DNA from: Oopsacas minuta
Taxonomy: Eukaryota > Porifera > Hexactinellida > Lyssacinosida > Leucopsacidae
NCBI GenBank assembly: GCA_024704765.1
Contig: JAKMXF010000233.1
Span: forward strand, 124,001-188,000
Direction of reading: 5' to 3'
Length of the DNA stretch: 64,000 bases
Each line of letters starts with the position of its first letter. Positions within the stretch are counted from its first letter, which is position 1. The notes beneath the pieces were generated by a model that saw only the letters and a list, made by a program, of their open reading frames with translations, did no database searches and had not been told where the DNA came from. Position numbers and translations under genes: made by a program. Below are positions 61,250-64,000 of this stretch, piece by piece.

Positions 61250-64000
61250 ATGTCATCACCAGACAAAGATACAATTTTCTCGAATGATGTTTTGACTCCA
61301 GAAAAGAAAATATTTATCAAACCGTATCTTGAAACTTTCCTTAATCAGAAATTCGCTAAGAAGAGCATACCATGGACAGGGTCTAAGCTGGATTACCGTG
61401 ATTACGATCACGTGCTGAAAGATTCTAATATGGACAAGCTGAAGCGTATGATCCTTGGTGGAGCTCCTTACCTCTACAAATATGACTCAAATACATTTCC
61501 AATGACTGTGTGTGCATTCTATAGTCGTAGTGATATCATAGAGATTATATTAGAGAGACATAAACATGAGAAAACAAGTGAGGATGAGTTTGAATTTGAA
61601 TCGCAAGCATCACAAGCGTTAAAACAAGTTTGTCAGTCTAATTCCGGTGAGATTGCTAAAATGCTGCTACAGGGTGGAACACAAGTTTCCCATACTTCAC
61701 ATCCACATCAAGCAGCTAAAAATGGCAGTTGGGTTGTTCTAGAGGAGATTTTATTAAAATTACCGGATATAGATATCGATACAGCTGATGAGTTTGGTAA
61801 TACACCACTACACTATGCTACTGAACGAGGATTTACTCATACTATAAAATATTTGCTTGATAAGAATGCTGACCCGAATAAGGCAAATGCTGCTGGCTCT
61901 ACAGCACTACATCTTGCCTGTGAACATGCAGATGAAGATGCAGTCTATCTATTGACCTTGAGAGGCGCTGAAGTTAACGTTAGAGATAAAGATGGTAAGA
62001 CACCAACATTGCTAGCTGGAGAAAATGGTAAACACGGTGTAATACATATTCTAGCTGGGGCTGGTGCTGATTTGGATAAACGTGATCTTAATGGTAATGT
62101 AGCGCTAATCGCTGCGGCTAAAAACGGACACTCGATCACTTTGAAGGAATTAATGTTAAACGGAGCTTCCCTTGAAGTAACAGATCATGAAAGGTACAAC
62201 TGTCTAGAGCGTGCTATACAAAATAGGAAAGATCTCTGTGCTGCTATGTACATTCGCTTAGAACCGAATGAAGACTTCCTTGACTGTTATCTTAACAGCA
62301 TTGAAATACATATATTTCGTTTAGTTAACCTAAGATTAACTGAGACGTTAGAAGCATTGCTGGATAGGATGGTTATACAAAATGATAAGTCTCATACTAA
62401 TAGTGGGGTTGTGTATACGAAATATTTAGATATCGATACTGAGAATAATATTCCAGAAGATAAGGGCTATGCGTCGAATAGGACATTCTTTCTCCAACGC
62501 TTGTCTGAAATGGGCGATGAACAGATGGCATATCATGGGACCATTCGTTTGTTGGTTGATAAAAAAATGTCAAAGTTTGGGAATATTCTGTTGGGTGTAC
62601 GATTGTTTTTCTATTGTGTATTCCTCATAGCTCTAGCCTATTCGCTTCTACAAGCTTCCGATGTACAAAATCCAGTGTTAGACACATATCTTCATGAACC
62701 AGTGAATACTGTAAGATTAGTGACAGACGTGTTTGTCTTGATATTCGTGTTGGTGAATGTATTCACTGAATCAGTCGAATTCTTTCGGATTCTGTTACTA
62801 ACGTTTAGTTATCTTAGTGGGAAAAAGAAAGAAAGGAGAAAGTTACAACTGCGAGATAAAACTTTTGAGAATATTTCAGAATTTGTGAATGAAGAAGATT
62901 TCTATGAATTGTCTTCCATGAGTGAGGAAGAGAAACGAATACGAAAGTTGACGAGTCGTTTAAACGATTTCTTCTGTATTCGTGTATTCACAGATTATTT
63001 CACAGATAAATTCAACATTCTTGATTTACTCGGCTTGACAGCTTTACTTATTCTAATCGTGTTACGCGCTACAGGACATCCTGTACAATGGGTATTCGCT
63101 ACTGTTGCTTTTCTAATCAATACACTACGTGTATTCAAGTTTATTGTATTGATTCCACATCTTGGTCCATATGCTACTACTATATACAAGATCCTAGTTA
63201 GAGACGTCCCGCTATTCTCTAGTCTATTCTGTTTGACATTACTAATGTTCACTGGGAGTTATTACATATCATTACGAGCTCCGTACACGGTTGAAGGTTT
63301 CCAAAATGCGTCACTTATGCAGGAAACGCAACGTACAGCTGGTGTTGACGATACTCTATATTGGGTACTGCTATCTGGACTTAGAGTTCTCCTTGAGGGG
63401 AATATATACCAGGATGAGTATATGTATAATCAGTTAAATTGGCTAGCTGCTGGCATATACGCTGGCTTTCTATTTATGACAGTTGTTGTACTGCTGAATG
63501 TGTTCATTGCCCAATTGTCTGATACTTACGGAGATGTTAAACGCAATGCAAATAGGACGTATGCTTGGCAAAGGCTTAATTTCATAGTTCAAGTACAACG
63601 AACTTCACTTCTATCACTTTGTATTGATTTCAGGAAAATTTTCTATATCGGGGAAGTTTATATTGACAAGTACGATTTGTTTAAGTACTATGCTGTTCAT
63701 CATATCAGGGATTTGAATATTAAGAATTTCACTGATGATATCGATGTTAAAACTATGCTAACTATGATTCAAACTCAACAAACTGTAGCTAGGAAAACTC
63801 AAGAAGTTGCCAGACTCGTTGCTCCTACCCAGGCCAGTCAGAAGATATCTGATTCGACGAAATTCGAGCATGGAATTGCGTCACATGATATAGGTGTGCT
63901 GAATGCTAGGGTTTCACAGATATTGCAGTTATTAAGGGAGAAAGATACCCGTTTGGAACAGAAGATATCTCGTATCCTTGATGATAAACTAGCTAAACTA
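61250..64000 (+). CDS. ankyrin-repeat TRP-like cation channel, copy 2 (partial at window end)
   Basis: The frame is open from the ATG at 61250 to the window edge (917 codons, no stop seen). An in-frame ATG at 61208 would add 14 mostly hydrophobic residues; I prefer 61250 because similarity to copy 1 begins just after it. The domains repeat those of copy 1: [17 protein letters not shown], ankyrin repeats (GNTPLHYATERGFTHTIKYLL, TALHLACEHADEDAVYLL), six membrane helices from about 62580 to 63520, the pore-like [11 protein letters not shown], and [12 protein letters not shown]. The last visible residues form the C-terminal coiled coil, so only a few codons are missing. The loop after helix 2 lacks the Asp tract of copy 1. 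Unlike copy 1 it lies outside the kinase gene. Confidence 0.8.
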   Translation, partial: MSSPDKDTIFSNDVLTPEKKIFIKPYLETFLNQKFAKKSIPWTGSKLDYRDYDHVLKDSNMDKLKRMILGGAPYLYKYDSNTFPMTVCAFYSRSDIIEIILERHKHEKTSEDEFEFESQASQALKQVCQSNSGEIAKMLLQGGTQVSHTSHPHQAAKNGSWVVLEEILLKLPDIDIDTADEFGNTPLHYATERGFTHTIKYLLDKNADPNKANAAGSTALHLACEHADEDAVYLLTLRGAEVNVRDKDGKTPTLLAGENGKHGVIHILAGAGADLDKRDLNGNVALIAAAKNGHSITLKELMLNGASLEVTDHERYNCLERAIQNRKDLCAAMYIRLEPNEDFLDCYLNSIEIHIFRLVNLRLTETLEALLDRMVIQNDKSHTNSGVVYTKYLDIDTENNIPEDKGYASNRTFFLQRLSEMGDEQMAYHGTIRLLVDKKMSKFGNILLGVRLFFYCVFLIALAYSLLQASDVQNPVLDTYLHEPVNTVRLVTDVFVLIFVLVNVFTESVEFFRILLLTFSYLSGKKKERRKLQLRDKTFENISEFVNEEDFYELSSMSEEEKRIRKLTSRLNDFFCIRVFTDYFTDKFNILDLLGLTALLILIVLRATGHPVQWVFATVAFLINTLRVFKFIVLIPHLGPYATTIYKILVRDVPLFSSLFCLTLLMFTGSYYISLRAPYTVEGFQNASLMQETQRTAGVDDTLYWVLLSGLRVLLEGNIYQDEYMYNQLNWLAAGIYAGFLFMTVVVLLNVFIAQLSDTYGDVKRNANRTYAWQRLNFIVQVQRTSLLSLCIDFRKIFYIGEVYIDKYDLFKYYAVHHIRDLNIKNFTDDIDVKTMLTMIQTQQTVARKTQEVARLVAPTQASQKISDSTKFEHGIASHDIGVLNARVSQILQLLREKDTRLEQKISRILDDKLAKL

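Overview
This window is animal (metazoan) nuclear DNA. It is AT-rich, has spliceosomal GT-AG introns, and carries orthologues of animal or ciliary genes (TBC1D32, CCDC66-like, MYLIP, UCP4, CTTNBP2-like, PKDCC/FAM20-type secretory kinases, FRRS1-type DOMON proteins, Ig/FN3 receptors). The mix of short introns, many single-exon genes and divergent lineage-specific families suggests an early-branching animal such as a sponge. That placement is inference; I cannot name the species. All homology calls come from recognising motifs in translations, not from a search.

Layout. 1-7.2 kb: a tandem family of DOMON surface proteins: the tail of one gene, a three-DOMON gene with two mucin-like repeat arrays and a 1-nt frameshift, and a decayed copy. 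7.4-8.1 kb: the terminal exon of CTNNBL1, whose upstream exons are not visible here. 8.4-21.5 kb: a CCDC66-like gene of about ten exons; its 6.9-kb third intron holds DPH7 and two opposite-strand multi-pass membrane genes. 22.8-27.5 kb: a 9-Ig/3-FN3 type I receptor. 28.2 kb: a tRNA-Ser-like sequence. 29.75-33.1 kb: a CTTNBP2-like ankyrin/P-loop protein. 34.2-60.5 kb: one 13-exon gene that joins a PKDCC/VLK-like kinase domain to a FAM20-like kinase domain (873 aa predicted). Its introns contain UCP4, MYLIP, TBC1D32, a coiled-coil/NHL gene, RABGGTB and an ankyrin TRP-like channel. 61.2-64 kb: a second TRP-like channel, open at the window end.

The main observation is this fused secretory kinase. 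All twelve splice junctions that I assembled by eye keep one reading frame. Both kinase-like domains appear to lack catalytic residues. Its introns host six unrelated genes, five of them without introns. The CCDC66-like gene shows the same pattern, so compact genes nested in the introns of longer genes seem to be a general habit of this locus. Dispersed MITEs with TA or 8-bp target-site duplications, and two palindromic elements, lie in introns and intergenic DNA.
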